From assembly GCA_026929865.2 (NCBI GenBank), contig CM049403.1, positions 6,061,501-6,125,500 of the forward strand: a DNA stretch of 64,000 nucleotides. Direction: 5' to 3'. The translations under genes and the position numbers were made by a program. Origin of the DNA: Hyperoplus lanceolatus. Its lineage: Eukaryota; Chordata; Actinopteri; Uranoscopiformes; Ammodytidae. Numbering within the stretch: the first letter of the stretch is position 1; each line of letters begins with the position of its first letter. Shown in pieces: positions 1 through 13,763 of the stretch. Below the pieces are notes generated by a model. It searched no databases. It saw only the letters and a list, made by a program, of their open reading frames with translations, and was not told where the DNA came from.

Positions 1-3000
1 TATCGAGCCGTCCGAGTTCTCAGTGTTCTCTCCCTCTGAAGTCTTGACTGTTTCTGTACACACATGAAAAAATATGCATTTTGATCATTTTGGCCATCAT
101 GTTTAAGCAGAATCGCTTGCGATACGTTCAATCTGACAGACGAGACCTACTCTCCAAGCAGCTGGAATGGTATTCGATGAAGAACTTGGTCTTTGATTTT
201 GTCAGCAAGGTGGCCATACAGTTCATGATTTGTATCCCACCTTGAGGTGCACTATTTAGATCTGTGAAAAATAGGAAATCATTATTCTATCATTTTGGGG
301 TAGATAATATAAAGTGGTCTGCAGTGAGCCATACTTGGTGATCTTACCTTGCTTGGAGACAAACTGTGAGGCTACTCCAACTTCAAATGAGGCGAATACT
401 GGTGAGTGGTCACTTGTCATGATGTCATTTGTGCAACCTGCAAGTTGGAAAGTATGCCTCAATGAGTTTAGTTTAGTTTATTAAGATCAATGGGAGCTCC
501 AGAAATGTTGCATTATATTTTTATCAAGTTTGGGGACTCCAGAGAGACAATATTTGACAAAGAATGGTCACAATGTGCAGAGGAGGCTGTGGCTATGGGT
601 TTGTATTAGACCCTCCCTGCCTGGTAAAGGCCATTTAATGTGTATTAAAGGTCACCTATCACGCTTATTTTCATCTTTAAAATTGTACTTTGGGCTTTTA
701 CTAGAAACTGTTTTCTGTTCTCAGTTTTTCTGTTCTCTGTCTGAAACGATCAGATCATTTTCTGATCAGACCTAAATCTCGCCTATGACGTTTTGAATGG
801 TCTCTATTTTCCATGTATTCATGCCAAATGACATAGTCTTTTCCAGAAACCTATTTGTAGGAATTCATAGGATCTTATACAGAAATGATAAAACCGCATT
901 AAATCAGCTTAAGTGCTGCATTGAATGACTCACCATATGCCTGACAGACAACATGAACCAGAGGGTATGACTTCCGCAGGACTCGATCACACCACGAGGG
1001 CAAATTATATTTTGTCTGTAAAGTTAAATCCATCATATAAACATAAATACTGACAAGAATAGGTTTCACAGACGAGGCTTTGTTGACATTTTTAGCATAA
1101 AAAAAAAATCAGCTGAGAGGTTACGTATCACAGACCATGAAATGTCTGGTAGAAACATGATTAAACATTCTTTATGGTGTGGATCAATTCCATAGATCTA
1201 AATTCATTAGGTGTTTTAAAAGAAACGTTTTTTAAATTGATCCTGGTGCCAGTTAAGTTGTTTTAGAACACATTAACATGAGCGTTTACATGTTCACATG
1301 GACTTTGTGATGTAAGGATTTTTATTTTCTAATTTTAATGATGCATATACCCCCTCATTAATTTGTATTTAACCATTGTATAATCATTTAAACAATTTGT
1401 ATATTCTTCACATTTGACTTTAATAAATGTTCTCACTCAACACTTCTTGGTGCTGGGGAAACGAAGAGGTGAAACAGCTATAAAACTTAACCTGATTCTC
1501 CCATATACTAAGCAACATTCCTGAGGCCTGCAGGTCAAGCAAGTTATAAACACTCTTAGCCCGGTCAGTAAAGTTCAGCAGAGGACGTCCAGAGATGTGG
1601 AAGAGGATGATCCCAGAAACCAGATGACAGCAATAAAAACCAATCATTGTCCTTTGTTTAGGAAGGCTAAAAAGCCTGGTTTTAGGAGGGGTCTTCACTT
1701 TTGTCTTTTCCTGTCCCGAGAGGCTGCATAACCTGTTCTGTGATATCAGTTCATTAAACCTCCTCTGATAACTTGGAAACTTTTCTCCATTTCATTCTTT
1801 ATTTTTGCCTCCCATATTTCCAAAAAACGAACACGTATTTTAACAATCCTGTTAGTGACCAGGATGACTTTAAGTAAAAACTATTTTCTGTGTCCTATTA
1901 AGCCGTATGTGAAAGCTGTAGTTGCCTCTTCTGTTTCTGATCTACGGCGAACGATGGGAGGCCTCCAGGGAAAAGTCATCTGGCTAAACATGAGCTTACC
2001 CCCGTGGCTTTGGCCTTTGTGTAGGCATACTTCTCTCGCGTATCTCTTTCAAAACGATATGTGGGTGCAAACATGATTTCCTCTTCATCTGCAATTAAAT
2101 GTAAAAATAAGACGTGTTTTTTCTTAATGTATGCTAGCACTGACAATCATTAAATACATCAGAATCAAAATCACATACAGCAAAAGCTACACACGAGTTA
2201 CACACAGACTTTGCTTTATATATTGGTGAACCTTCTCCATGTGTCAAGGGCTCACCGAAATGCAAGAAGACCTTTCCATCATTCCTCTCCATGCTCAGCT
2301 GGTCTTTATTGAGCAGTTCTTGGTACTGCTGCTGTTTGATCTTTGTTACAATGTACTCAGCTTCCTGTGAAGGGAAACAGTGCACAGTAATGACTTTAAG
2401 TAGCAGCTGAGAGCTCGGACACCTGACAACCAGCGCGCTGTGGTATTCACCACTGGAACGGCAACAGCACTAGCTCAATTGAAATGTTATATCAGTAATT
2501 CATCTGGTTTCAAGTGTGTCACGTTATATTACATGTTTTTCTATATAGCGAACTGTATCCTTTATAACTTACTGTAGATGGTTATGGTAATTCAAGATTG
2601 AACAAAACAGAAAATCAATTGGAACTTTATATCAGTTATTCATTTGGGTTGAAGTACATATGTGTGCCACTTGATATAACATATATTTCTATAAAGCAAA
2701 CTGCGTTGTCTATAACTTACTGTAGATGGTAATTCAACGCGGTAGTTCAAATCCCCGAGCCAGAAGAGGTGGGTGAACTGATGTGCGATGTCAAATGGTT
2801 TGAATTTCTTATCTCCCAGATTCAGAAACCGCAGGATGTTGGTGTAGTTTTGATTGCGTCTGCAAATGCGAAAAAATAATGATAGCAAAAATACATAAAA
2901 CAACAACTATGATTTCAGGAATTGATAACATATACAGTATATTGCAGTTTTAAATGCTGTTCTTCAGACTCATATTCCCTGTATATAATATTTAGCTGTG

Positions 3001-6000
3001 GTTTCAAAAATGTACCTCACCTGAGCTTCTTCTCACTTCCAGAGGTCAGGTGACTGTTGACGAAGCCAAAAGATGTGCCGTTGAACATGAAGGACACTCC
3101 CACTGCTCCCTTGTTTCCTAACAAAACAAAAATCACAGTGAGTACCAGCGGGCGATTCTTCAATGAACTTTCGAGACGAGGCGTTATTAAATGGGGTTGG
3201 TGCAGATGTGGAACTGCTTTACCCAGAGTGTTGGCGATCCCCGTCTTCACACTGTCTGAGAATATGTGGGAGATCCTGTTTTCGTGCTCAGGCTTGGCCA
3301 GGACCACGATACGGATGTTCCACAGTGTGTGGATCGCCACCTAGGAGTTTAGAAGAGGATACTAAACCATCACTGCTTTGCTCCTGATTTCAGTTGTCAC
3401 TATGTTTCCTCAGTTCCAGTCATGACTCACTTGCTTAAAGCTGATGTTTGTGATGTTCCTCAGGGCACCTTTCAGTGTGTCAGCCCACTCCCTGTCGCCC
3501 AAAGGATCCTCCTGAGTCCCAATAACATAGAAGTCATGGGGGATGTGATCGGCGGTGTCGTCTCGAGTCTTCCCCTGGCCCTTACACTGAAACCAGGAGT
3601 TGATGTTGTGGGGAGAACCGGCATTTCCTGGTGGGTTTTATGGACAAGTGTTGGACTGCTTTGTCACAAAATTTCAAATTCATTCAAATCTTTATGTCGT
3701 TAACATTTCTTACCCATGTTCCAAGTGCCAACAAACACTGTGATCATGTCTGGCTCAGGCTTTTCAGAGTGCTTGTTCTTCATCTGCTGAAGGAGCTGGC
3801 AAAATCCTTCCCTTTTCTGAGGAGACACATTCACAAAAACATGATTTCAACACATTTCAAATTTGGACTTGGATGAATAACATGGAACTGAACACTAAGC
3901 AAACCTGAAAATACATTTTCTCAAACAGCTTCTTACTATAAGAAATAGGCTCCAGCAGGAACACACTTTTGTAAACCAGAACAGTTAGAACAGTTAAGGT
4001 TGTTTCACATGAGATTTCGGCATTTGTGTTTTTTGTCTCTGCTCCTCTAACCGGTTTGCGTTGGGCGACATCATTTTGAGAAAGGGGATTACAAATCATT
4101 TTCAAACAACAACATTTGAATCAGAAAATGTAGAAAGTTGTGGTGTTACTATAATGAAAGCCCATGCTAACGTTGCTAGGGCACTGTCAGTCAAATACCA
4201 ATAATAATCATTTATTGGTACAAACTGATTTGAGGTTTGAAGCTAAATCAGGAACAAGCCAAGTGTCAGATGTTTTTTTACCTTTGTGTCATCAAACACT
4301 AAATCTTTGCGCAAAACCTTCTCTTTCTCCGTCTCCACCACGATGACAAGTTTGGCGTGCATTTTCTGGGATTTCACCAACTGCAGGACTGAAAAGTGAT
4401 CACAGGGCTAAATGTTAAAAAAATATTAGCAGTGTTATTGGCTTACAGCAGTTGTTAAACAGGACTATGGCTTTGCTAACACTACTAGCCTTAGTGCTCA
4501 ATGTGGATTTACTGCTCAGATCTGATTATTTTGTTTGGCTGTTCACATTATTTTATTTATTGTTATTTTAGCAGATGATAACTTGGATGAGAGTAAGGAG
4601 AAAGGGAGAGACAATTTTTGGATATCCAGAGCTACTTATAACTACAGAACCTCTGTTTAACTGTGGCGCACAAGAGTCAAGTGGCATAAAAGGCACATGA
4701 AGTATAATATGACTGTTCACACTGAGGCAGAACTGCAAAAAAACCTGTATTGGATTTAGGACCATATATGAAAGTGGCCTTATCGGAATTGAAAAAAACA
4801 GATTACACGTGATTTGTGCTGTTAAAATTGCCATGAGACGTCTCAATTGTCATGAGACGTGAACATCAGACTTTTCGCTTACAGTCTTAACATAGCCAAA
4901 TGACTACAAGCATGCTCACATGATCTGTAAAGGTGTAGGCACAACGGTATCTTTAACTACATGCTAATGTGGCATGCTAATGTACTCACATACTGATGTT
5001 TAGCTGGTATTAATGTTTACAATGGTAACCATCTTGGTTTTAGCATGTAAGTAGGCAAGCTTTTGCTCATTAGCACTAGACAGAATGCTCATACATGTTA
5101 TACCTGATGATGCAACTACAGTGGCGATATTTCAAATGAGACTAAAGTGGCGGATTGACCGAGTGATAGAAACACACCGCTATCCTGGTTGTATATAAAA
5201 AGGAGTGTGTTTACAGAACACTGGGATTTCTTACTTTTGTTGTGAACAAAGTATTTGTCCTCAGGCCCATCTTTGGACTTCTTGAAGTAGATCTTCCCAC
5301 TTTCAACATCCACTTTCAGGAACATCTTGGTGGAAATACCCAGATATTCTTGCTTGACCTGCAAGTGAAAGAGGAAACTGATCAGATAAACCACAGACCT
5401 ACAGACATTAATACTTTTCCGGAATTGTCATAATAGAGAATGAACCAATCATAATAGTGAAAGATTTAAAAAATAATAATAATTTAGAAAAGCACCTCAA
5501 ATGTAACAAGCGGAATAAGAGATTTCCTGTGCCCTCCTTCATATCCAACAGACTCAAACACAGAACTTTTAACCTGAGAACAGAAATGGAAAAGTGCTTT
5601 GTCATCTGTGTCTGACATCATGTGTTGATACTGTATCATTATGACATAGATTGTTCCCTGTTGGGCAAAATGCGGCACTGTGCTTTTACCTTATCTTCTA
5701 TTGAGTAAAGAAGTTTGGTCAGTTGCTCAAGCCTACAGGATAAAGCTCGACCTGAATCGGCAGACATCTGAGAAAAAAAAAAGAAAGAAAACAGAAAATT
5801 GTACACCATGAAAACGGCTGTACCTTTAAAGCTGATAATGCTCCAATGGATCAAGGGTCCCACCCACCTGTTTTGAAAACTGTCCGATCCCCGGGGATAG
5901 CTGTTGGTCCAATGCCCTATGAAAGATCTCCAGAGCTGGCAGGATGCGTGAAATTTCACTGTGTCGCAAGAAAAAAGGTCGGAACATGGTTAAATCATCC

Positions 6001-9000
6001 TCTATGCATTGGCATCCATATAAAACACAATGTTGACTAGCAGTAACTATACCTGTTTAGATTCTTGCAGATAGTCATTGTTAGCTTCTTCAGCCCGGGG
6101 AGGTTATGGTACCCACTGTGTGCCTGTTCAGCATCCAAGCAGATTGAGGTCCTGAAGTATTCTTGGATAGCCATTTGATGCTCCTCTGGTATCCTGGCAA
6201 AAAAAAAAAAACATTAACTGGGAAGCACTTTAATCGCGGTCATGTCCTTGTATTCACACATCAGTTAGTTTTTAGCCAAACACATCACCGTGTCAAATCA
6301 CTGAATGAAATCGTAGGATCCCATGCATTGTACACACACTGTATGAAGCTAGTAGTATGACACACTTTGCATGATCTGGGCCGAGGATAGTTAAGCTTTG
6401 AATATGACCATACGTGGACATGTCCATATGCTGCAGTCTCATCAGGAAGGTGTCTGATAGGGTGCAGGCCTGTTCAGATGATTTGGGGTCACTGTCTTTC
6501 CCATCGCTGGGTCCAAAGTTCCTGGGTGGAAGCTGCGGTGGAAGGCTATTGGATTCTGTGGAGAACAGACGTATAGGATATTGTTTTTATTTATTTTCCT
6601 TTCTTTCTTTTATTTTTGTTTTCTTCTTCTCTTTGCTTTATTTGTTCTGTCTTTGACTGGCTTGTAAGAGCCCAAATTGTAACAACAACCCAAAATGTAA
6701 TAACATGTATTTATTTTTTAACCCCAAATTTAATAACTGGGCGATAATGTAACAAACTGCTGAGCCTAAAACATAACAACTTTTTATTATACAATATTTT
6801 GGCTCACTTATTACGTTATGGAGTGGGCAAAATATTTGTCTCCTAAAAGTTAGTACATTGATACAAACAATAAATACATGTATAAAGTGAGTCAATCATT
6901 TATGGATTAAAGGGCTAATTGCTTAATGTAGAGTGTAGTATCAAGAAAAGCTTTCTTTAGTTTTTCTTTAAATTGTTCACAACCCCCCCCCCCCCCCCAT
7001 ATAAATATAACACTTTGACCATTTGGGGTTCATGTTCTTTTTAACACAATATTATATAGTAAGATGAAGTGAAGTGGTTTGACCTGGCTCCTCTTCTACC
7101 TCCTCCTCCCTCTGGACAGGGTACTGCAGGTGTGTGATCAGTCCCATGTTGGGGCTGTAATAAGCCTCCACCAGCTCAGGCAGCATAGAGAAGAACCGGA
7201 TAGGAACCCCCTCAGATGCCTACAGATCAGAACACAGCACAGAGGCATCATGTCATCTTGGTGCTGTTTTTCTGGAAGATCTTTGGGTTTTTTTGTGGCT
7301 ACTAAATGTGGTGACACAATCTTAACGTTTTATTTCCCAAGGTATTTTACCATCAAGTTCTGTTTTAAGACTTTATTTAGCATTTGCATGAATTCTTGCT
7401 CATCCAGCACTGAGAACATAAAACCACCAATCTCACCGTAGGTATGCCAGGGACTTTCTTTGACAATGTAGCCCCTTATTTTTTTTATTTTTTTTTATTA
7501 TCTGAGCACTATCTTTTCAACTGGTTTCATCCAAGCAAGTGTTTGACCCGTTTCATCCAAGCAATCCTGTTGATCTCTTTCAAGTTTTTTTATTCTGAAA
7601 TTCACAGTTACCGTACAAGTGAAGGGTTAGGGTCGTCAGAACTGTTGTTACACACTTGTGTTAAAACCCAGAAAATAAAAAGTAGCTGATATTAGCTGCA
7701 CCTTTAACAGCTGTATTAGAGATGTAAATGCACAAATGCTTCACTTATTATAATCATTGAAGAATTCTGAAAGGGGCTATTCTGCACAATGAGTACTCTC
7801 AGCTATGATACTTTAAGTATATTTTAATGCCAATACAGAAGACCTTTATATTACGTTAGATCTTAAATGCAGGACTAATACTTGGGCTAGAATTTTTTAT
7901 ACTGTTTTATTACAGAAAAGTAAATGTCAAGTAAAAGAGAGCTTTTTTCACCACAGACCCATGCCCTAAAACTAGGCCATACATTTAACTCACACAGCTT
8001 CCCATATCTGCTTTTGGCGGTTCCTTTCAGCAGGAAAGAGGGCTATTTCACACATTAGTAAACTACTAAAATAATAGCCTCAAACACTGCTCCTCAGCAC
8101 ATTTGACCATTTGTAGGCCACAGGTTTGTGTAGTTGTTGCATAAAATGTTAATTCAAAAAAAGTATTTATCAAAAACTTGTCAGAAAACGTGTATGCCCT
8201 TCTTCATTGTGAATGCAAACGTTCCCATAAGATTACACTTTGTCTTTAATTCTATGATTCTCATTTATATCTTACTATAAAAACTCCTCACAAGCTTCTT
8301 TCACTTCCTTTATAATGTATTCTTAATTCATTTTGAACAACTTTGTCATATAACAAAAGTAATAAAAGACAGATATCAAGCCAATGAAACATCTCCTGAT
8401 CGATAGTTTAAACCTCAATGTTAAATTTGATTGAGTAGCTAAATGCTAATGCAAGCATGCTAACATTATCACTATGAAAATGTTAATATGCTAAGCAAGG
8501 ATACTGTTTACCATGTTCCCCATTCAAAATCTTGCGTGTTAGCATGGTAAAGTAATACTTCACCCATACTGAACCGGCGTTGTATCATTAAGAAATGGCT
8601 ATTATAATATAATGAATGGGGTTTTTATTCCCTCAGTCTTCCCTTGGCCCAGCTATCCTGTTAATCCTAACCCTACCATAAATTTGACCATGTGTGATGT
8701 CACGCATGGTTAAATGTAGGATGAGAAAGTAAGACCATAAAAAAACAGCATGAAGTGTTGATATTGGAAAAGAGATAGCCTTTTATCTTCACACGTATTG
8801 TAACAGTAACAATTCTACAACCTTCTGACCATGGTGGCTTGTGTCGAGCTGTCAACCCACCTGCACAGAGAGCTTCTTGTCCTCATTCGGCAGGATTCTG
8901 TATGTGTACACACAATTCTGGTATCTGTGGTTAAAAATAATAAAATGCATATTTTAAAATTGTGGTCTGTGTTTTCAGCACGCAATCAGAACAGTTTGGG

Positions 9001-9513
9001 AAACATTTCCAGTTGCAGAGACTCTCTGGAACCCAATTCATTCCTCATGATACAACCTTTATATGAAGAGCAACGGGTGCTGCTTAATGGCAGCAAAGTA
9101 TGCAAATAAAGGGGAACTAGACTTGCATGTGCAATGTACGTGCAACAAAAAGTGACATGATGCATACAAATACAGCAGGGGCAATTTGACCGTTGAATCA
9201 TGTGAGATAAAATATGCCCAAATGATTATGTTAAGAATAGTATTAAACTGTCATGTCAGTTGCATGTTATGGTTTTTTGAACATGAAACATTGTCTGGCT
9301 ACCCTTAGAAACTGCATCATCATCAAAATAAACTGTCAACGGCAATAGGTGGAATCAAGTAATGTCTACTTACAGAACACAGAGGGCATATGCTCCCTGG
9401 ATGGACTCACTGGCCCGCAGGAGGAAGCTTCCATCTCTTGCTGCTTTGGAGAGCAGATCCTCAGCGTTGGATCGAGTTATATTACCATGGCACCAAGGCT
9501 GGTAGATTGGCAT
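1..9513 (-). CDS. inpp5d: SHIP1-type SH2-containing inositol polyphosphate 5-phosphatase, C-terminus outside window
   Basis: Removes the 5-phosphate of PI(3,4,5)P3 and dampens PI3K signalling at the plasma membrane of blood cells (family knowledge). Coding exons, 5' to 3': 9374-9513, 8861-8924, 7084-7219, 6414-6555, 6053-6193, 5868-5958, 5690-5767, 5496-5573, 5235-5358, 4282-4388, 3714-3816, 3431-3627, 3223-3340, 3021-3117, 2721-2859, 2256-2364, 2000-2088, 934-1015, 348-437, 151-261, 1-53. All phases agree, giving 763 codons to the edge. An SH2 domain (residues 1 to ~105, with FLLRASES) comes first. The 5-phosphatase domain runs from ~390 to ~705 with [14 protein letters not shown] (~571-579), SWCDRVL (~658-664) and SDHSPV (~687). 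The start ATG at 9511-9513 lies just before the SH2 fold. SHIP1 is preferred to SHIP2 from close resemblance through the N-terminus and linker; the tail that separates them (SAM domain in SHIP2) is not visible. The exon-3 donor (GTCAAA) is weak. Confidence 0.93.
640..770. repeat. Fragment of TTAA/AGGTCACC MITE family
   Basis: An intron of inpp5d holds ATTAAAGGTCACCTAT followed by about 100 bp resembling one end of the MITE at 13251..13763. The other end is missing, so this is a one-sided remnant. Confidence 0.5.
6983..6998. repeat. poly(C) tract
   Basis: A run of 16 C lies in an inpp5d intron just 3' of the exon at 7084-7219 in the direction of transcription. Similar runs occur at 13433-13449, inside a MITE, and at 47581-47597. 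Confidence 0.9.
7220..8860. other. inpp5d intron 2, no gene seen
   Basis: The 1.6-kb intron separates the second SH2 exon from the third coding exon. It is AT-rich with only short unconserved ORFs. I see no transposon termini, RNA gene or extra exon in it. Confidence 0.7.
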
Positions 9514-12183
9514 CCTGTTTTCTCACCCAAGAGTCTGGGTTCAAGAGTGGGTTTGCATCGGCTCTCAAACTTAGATTCCAGCTGACCAAAAAGTAGACTC
9601 ACTTTTTCATTATCATCATCTTTTCACACAACACACCTTTTTTCACCCGTTCATCCTCTACGTCCGAAAGCTGTAAAAGGAAGCTGGTTCTATACCTCAG
9701 CTCTGAACTTCCTCATTTGCAAAGTTGAGAGAGAGAGGAGGGCCATGGTGCCTCCACTCTGCCCCTTTTAATACGACACAACCACACAGCTGGAACTGCA
9801 AAATACAGGCTTTTGCTTTCAGAGTAGACATCTTTTACACATTGCTTTAATGATTAAACAGTATTGTGGCTTTACTTTCTGTACATCTGTTTGTTAATGT
9901 GAAGGAGCAGATGATATATCAAGTCATTTGTCAAAGCTTAAGTTGAAGGAAGTGAAAAGGGAAGTGACAAAAAAGGCAAAGTAGAGGATTATCACTTGTC
10001 CCTCTTAAAAGAGGTAACTGATCAATATGCTTGTGAAGGAATTTCAAAGTAAAAGAGAAATTTTAATGCTCAATTCATCTTGCTCAATTGATTTCGGAAA
10101 AATGGACTCATAATTACCCAGAAGACCCAGGCTGAGTCGGATTGCTATCCCTTCAATCTCCCCTTTATAAATTAGAAGAGCCATTTTTTTTTTAAATACA
10201 TGTACTTTCAGGAAATACAAAGTCTAGAATGGCTCGCCATGTTCATGTGATGGACAGGAAGTGTTGCAGCAATAAGAGGAGGAAAATAAGCTGCTCACAA
10301 ACCACAACATGGGTCACATGATACTAAAAGAGAAGTGCACAGTTGACGAGCCACTGAAGCCGCGGCGCTTTCTGTCCTGCGCTTGAAATACATTTCCCAC
10401 TTTCACACAGGGGCATGCAGTCACAGTGCAGACGAGACATCATCTCATGCCCAGACGATGTGAACTCATACATTAGCTTTCAAGTATCAACAATTTGAAA
10501 GTGTTTTTTTATTTGTATAAGAGCATTGACAAGCAGTGTTATAGATACAAAACAGTTATTAACATAAGCTGGTGGGGCTTTCTTACAGGTTCTTTTTCAG
10601 ACTTTGTCTTAAAAAAATAATTTTATTTCCAACTTGTCAAAAGTTGGAGAAAAAAACATGTTTTATAACATGCATGTGAATCATGACTGTCTAAAACGTC
10701 TCTACTTTTGAAGATGACGTTCGGACAAACTGACTCACATAAAGAGGGTTTCTTAGTTTGTCATGCAAAAGTGCCATATCATAGAAATGTGGATAAGAAA
10801 ATAAATGCATAGCATGATATGGGGCTGGTGGATAATAATGAATATGTACAATGATGATTTGTCTAGCACAAGCAAAGTAAACATGGTACTGGTGTCTTCC
10901 AGCAATTATTTTTTTTTTTACAAAAACACATTATGGTATGTAGGTTTAAACACCATATATAAAAAGACTACAGAGTCTACAGCCAAGCTAGCAGCTTTGT
11001 CCGGTTGTACCCAGTGATGCTTTGAGCTAAAAGCTGACATCAGCATTCTAACAGGCTCACAACGGCAATGCAAATATGGTCTTGTATAGCAAGTGTATAA
11101 TGTTTACTATTTCCATTGTTTTTGCCTTTAGGTGCTAGCATGATTACATTAGCTAAATAGCACTGAAACCAAAGCACAGCCAAGGGATCTAGTCTAGTCT
11201 AGTCTAGGGATCACAGATATCATGTCAATTCCTGCAGTAGGCTAGTTGTCAATGTATCAGTCTTGACAGAGCTAACAACATTGTTATAGAGTGTCACGCT
11301 GCTAGCATAGCTATAAACATATTGAATGAAAAAAGATGTTAAAAGCTAACTAATGAATATTTAACACATTTGGCATAAGATACAAAACAGTAGCAGGAAA
11401 TATACATAACAAGTTCACTATGTACATATTTGATTATTTGGTGTTTGACACACAAATCATTTCACAAAATTATAAAGATGCTTGTGGACACGACACCCTT
11501 AATCTCCTCTCCTACCAAGGCCCAGTTCAAATATCCACTATGACGACTTAATAGTGACTTCCAAATATGTTGATTTGGTCCAAAAGTAACATATTGCTGT
11601 GAGCTGCACACTTTACAGGTCACATAATGTGTAATGTGCTCAGAGTCCATACACCCTCCTGGACTCACACAGGTGATCTGAGTTAAAGGGTTCAATGAAT
11701 ATGGTGTAGGGTGGACACTGGAACTGGGCTTTAAACTCAAGCTAAGGGGCTACAGTGGCACAACAACACCATGGTGGAATGAGCCTAGTCTTCAGTGAGG
11801 CAAAGGCATCGGTCAATTGACAGTCAATTAAATTTTGGTTTACTGTATGTTGTAAATGCGTTTTTTATCAAACGCATGGGCGTACGTTGGTGGGGGGGCA
11901 CATTAATGGGTGCTCACGTGAGTTCAAGAAAGTCACTGCAATGGTGACGGGTCAGTAGGGTGAATTTGGTATGGTCCACTTTAGGGGTGTCTGAAATTGT
12001 TGGCAAATATATAGTAACAGGTAAGAAGGATATTTAAAGGTCCCCCCTGAAGTCTTCTTTTGACCTCTTTCATATTTTTTTAGGGCCACAAATTTACCTC
12101 TTCTAAATATAGACGGGGACATATGCCCTGCATATACGCCTATGATCAAACGCTCATCCAGATTGAGTTCTAATCTCTTTTCA
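9514..12183. other. Intergenic: inpp5d 5' flank and gpr17 3' flank
   Basis: This 2.7 kb should contain the inpp5d 5'UTR and promoter (both on the minus strand, just above 9513) and the gpr17 3'UTR (just below 12184). Neither boundary can be fixed from sequence alone. A polypyrimidine-AG on the minus strand near 9585 could be the acceptor of a 5'UTR intron of inpp5d. A short TCTAG tandem (about four units) sits at 11189-11208. No other gene is supported. Confidence 0.6.
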
Positions 12184-13203
12184 TCAAAACTCAGATTTAG
12201 CACTCACAGAGCTCTCGTGAGTTCCCTTCAACTCTGCGCTGGTGGCTGTCGACAGCCCTGCTCTATCTCTGCAGAACAATCTCATGAGAGTGCCGCGGAA
12301 CTTCTCGGCCCCAAACAGGTAGACCAGTGGATCCAAGGCTCCATTCAGACAGGTGAGGGAGGAGGTGAGGCGGTTGGCCAGGCTCAGGCCTCTGCGGGTC
12401 TGGCAGGAGACGTCAGGATGGTTGTAGCCCAGGATGAACGTGGCCCTGCTCATGTGATAGGGCAGGAAACACACTACGTAGATGATCATGACCAGACCGA
12501 TGGTGCGCAGGGCCCTCAGCTTGAGGGCCGGCTCTAACCTGGAGCCCCGCCGCAGGCTGTGAATGATGAGCAGATAAAAGGACAGTGTGGCCAGGAAAGG
12601 TGGGGTGAAGGCCACGGCCAGTGAGATCAATGCTTTGCGCGAGGCCTTCTCTCTGTACAGCTGCAAACACACCGTCATGCCGTCCACCTCCGCAGTCTGG
12701 TGGGTGACTAACAGCGGCGCCATGGAGACGATGACCAAGGCCCACAGGGAGAAGCTGATGATGTGAGCGTAGCGGGCACGCCGAACCTTCAGAGACCTGA
12801 CCGCGTGGACCACGGCCAGGTAGCGATCCCCCGCCACGCAGGCCAGGAAGTAGAGGCTGGCGTACATGTTGACGTAGAACAAGAAACCAGCCACTCTGCA
12901 GGGCACCTCACCAAAGGGCCAGTGGCCTCCTGTCAGGTGGTAGGTGGCCCTCAGCGGGAGGATGATCACGTACGACAGGTCCGCCACAGCCAAGTGAATC
13001 AAGAAGATGTTAGCAGGAGAGGAAGAGCCACGTTGGTGGGAGAAGATCCAAAGAGCCAGGCCGTTTCCGTTCAGAGCCAGGAAGAAAACCAGGACGTAGA
13101 AGCAGCCGAACAGAGTGTTCTCAACTGTGGTGTCCACCGCCGCACAGCTCTCTGAGGACTGATTGGATAGCAGGGTGAGCGCCGGCATGGCAGTCGACTC
13201 CAT
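12184..13203 (-). CDS. gpr17: GPR17, P2Y/CysLT-like class A G-protein-coupled receptor
   Basis: Seven-transmembrane receptor of the P2Y-related (delta) rhodopsin group; GPR17 controls oligodendrocyte precursor maturation in mammals (family knowledge). The reading frame is 339 codons plus stop, the same length as the short human isoform. Visible features are an N-glycosylation site at N14 (NQS), TM1 at ~30-55, and an expected disulfide pair C102/C179. G-D-R-Y at TM3 has D126-R127-Y128. FLPYH lies in TM6 (246-250), DPLVY in TM7 (291-295), and a Ser/Thr-rich tail ends in SEF. The ATG at 13203 is chosen because a strong polypyrimidine acceptor ends at 13209, five bases above it; a longer in-frame ATG at 13257 is therefore intronic. 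GPR17 next to myo7b matches human 2q14.3. Confidence 0.93.
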   Translation of the reverse strand: MESTAMPALTLLSNQSSESCAAVDTTVENTLFGCFYVLVFFLALNGNGLALWIFSHQRGSSSPANIFLIHLAVADLSYVIILPLRATYHLTGGHWPFGEVPCRVAGFLFYVNMYASLYFLACVAGDRYLAVVHAVRSLKVRRARYAHIISFSLWALVIVSMAPLLVTHQTAEVDGMTVCLQLYREKASRKALISLAVAFTPPFLATLSFYLLIIHSLRRGSRLEPALKLRALRTIGLVMIIYVVCFLPYHMSRATFILGYNHPDVSCQTRRGLSLANRLTSSLTCLNGALDPLVYLFGAEKFRGTLMRLFCRDRAGLSTATSAELKGTHESSVSAKSEF

Positions 13204-13250
13204 TTTGACTGCAGAGGAAGGAGAAAAAACTGTTATAAGTGTATCCTTAA

Positions 13251-13763
13251 AGGTCACCTATTATGCAAAATATACTTTTTTAACAATATGGTTCCTCGAT
13301 GTGTCTAGAGACTTCCCCAGTAAGAGAAAAGACAACCCTCTCTTATTTTCTCCACCTCTAACTCTCTGAAAACCTGTGCTCAAAAACACATTAAATTTCT
13401 CTCCCCTTATGGTGTCATAACGTGAGTAGCCACCCCCCCCCCCCCCCCCATTACGAATCTAACTTAGCACTAACTCCACCTGTGATAAGCACATCCCCCA
13501 GATCCCCATGAATCTAACCGTCAGTCAGCCGTAGTGAGCAGTACGGCCCCCATGTGAGACTGGCTAATCAGAGCAACCTGGGCTTTTTCAAAGGCGGGGC
13601 TTAGCTAAACCGTAGCGTTTCAGACAGAGGGTGAAAGAAGGATTATCAGCAACGGCACTGTGAGAAATATAAGGTTTTTTTGGACACCACACAATGAAAA
13701 CTGTTTCTAATACAAAAGCCAAATTACAATTTTGAACCTGACAATGAGCATAATAGGTGACCT
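13251..13763. mobile_element. piggyBac-like MITE with TTAA target duplication
   Basis: Terminal inverted repeats AGGTCACCTATTATGC and GCATAATAGGTGACCT are flanked on both sides by TTAA (13247-13250 and 13764-13767), the signature of piggyBac-type insertion. The 513-bp body has no transposase and includes a poly(C) run at 13433-13449. It sits in the gpr17 5' intron, 43 bp from the acceptor. Related fragments lie near 640, 44650 and 59063. Confidence 0.8.

Noticed and set aside
12142-13155. Plus-strand ORFs opposite gpr17 (131 and 130 aa)
   Set aside because: Antisense shadows of the GC-rich gpr17 coding exon with no recognisable domain.
13204-13257. Upstream in-frame ATG extending GPR17 by 18 residues
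   Set aside because: A strong polypyrimidine-CAG acceptor at 13209 lies between it and the ATG at 13203, and the extension has no receptor-like character.
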